Positions 33,349 through 33,360 of a DNA stretch of 33,360 bases are shown here, piece after piece. Below the pieces are notes generated by a model that was given only the letters and a program-made list of their open reading frames with translations, made no database searches and was not told the origin of the DNA. The stretch's first letter is position 1. Each line of letters begins with the position of its first letter. Source of the stretch: Erysipelotrichaceae bacterium (GTDB taxonomy: Bacteria; Bacillota_I; Bacilli_A; Erysipelotrichales; Erysipelotrichaceae); NCBI GenBank assembly GCA_030528085.1, contig JAUMZN010000010.1, positions 1 through 33,360 on the forward strand. Direction: 5' to 3'. The translations under genes were made by a program, and so were the position numbers.

Positions 33349-33360
33349 CCAATATTTGAT
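33326..33360 (+). repeat. Direct repeat across the citrate synthase stop
   Basis: AACCAATATTTGAT at 33326-33339 recurs exactly at 33347-33360, giving a 21-base period (seven codons). The second copy is after the TAA and runs into the window edge, so more copies may follow. Confidence 0.75.

Noticed and set aside
1-33360. CRISPR array, prophage, insertion sequence, tRNA or rRNA
   Set aside because: No regular repeat-spacer series, integrase, transposase, cloverleaf or rRNA signature was seen anywhere.

Overview
The window is an ordinary-looking stretch of chromosome from a low-GC Gram-positive bacterium. A class such as Erysipelotrichia is my best guess; it rests on gene content and style, not on any search. 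Supporting signs are AGGAGG-type ribosome binding sites, many U-tailed intrinsic terminators, a T-box leader, short HisG with HisZ, and secreted proteins with 'YNPNxGEHxYT..GW' repeats. I see no phage, insertion sequence, CRISPR array, tRNA or rRNA. All genes but the last (citrate synthase) lie on the minus strand, so operons read right to left.

Region by region on the plus-strand scale: 1-281 holds no recognisable gene. 282-3438 is a likely operon HD phosphohydrolase > Cof-type HAD phosphatase > thymidylate synthase > dihydrofolate reductase, closed by a strong hairpin. 3604-7181 holds an unknown lipoprotein and a large secreted serine hydrolase with surface repeats, each with its own terminator. 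7389-8479 pairs a TIGR04076-like protein with a pyridoxal/pyridoxamine kinase. 8681-10845 pairs an M18 aminopeptidase with glutamate racemase. 10846-11353 is gene-free but rich in nested inverted repeats. 11422-16789 is a likely four-gene operon: response regulator > histidine kinase with a long acidic tail > AI-2E-type membrane protein > GT8 glycosyltransferase. 16964-18902 holds a small membrane protein and a secreted repeat protein whose upstream region carries two palindromes.

19148-26678 is a ten-gene histidine operon, hisZ-G-D-C-B-H-A-F-I-E, tightly packed with several ATGA overlaps. It is preceded by a near-consensus promoter and a T-box leader. The leader's CAC specifier and UGGG bulge both fit tRNA-His, so starvation for charged tRNA-His should switch the operon on. 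Every step from PRPP to histidine is covered except histinol phosphate dephosphorylation. A HAD phosphatase lies just upstream of the leader, but nothing ties it to this step.

28310-31864 holds NfeD, an SPFH/Band 7 protein and aconitase. Aconitase and SPFH are only 15 bases apart and probably co-transcribed, while NfeD has its own promoter. Citrate synthase (32029-33348, plus strand) diverges from aconitase; together they supply the citrate-to-isocitrate branch that normally feeds 2-oxoglutarate and glutamate synthesis. The most noteworthy signals are the double-coded His T-box, the structured gene-free block at 11038-11185, the histidine kinase tail, the shared three-repeat surface module and the aconitase-SPFH linkage.
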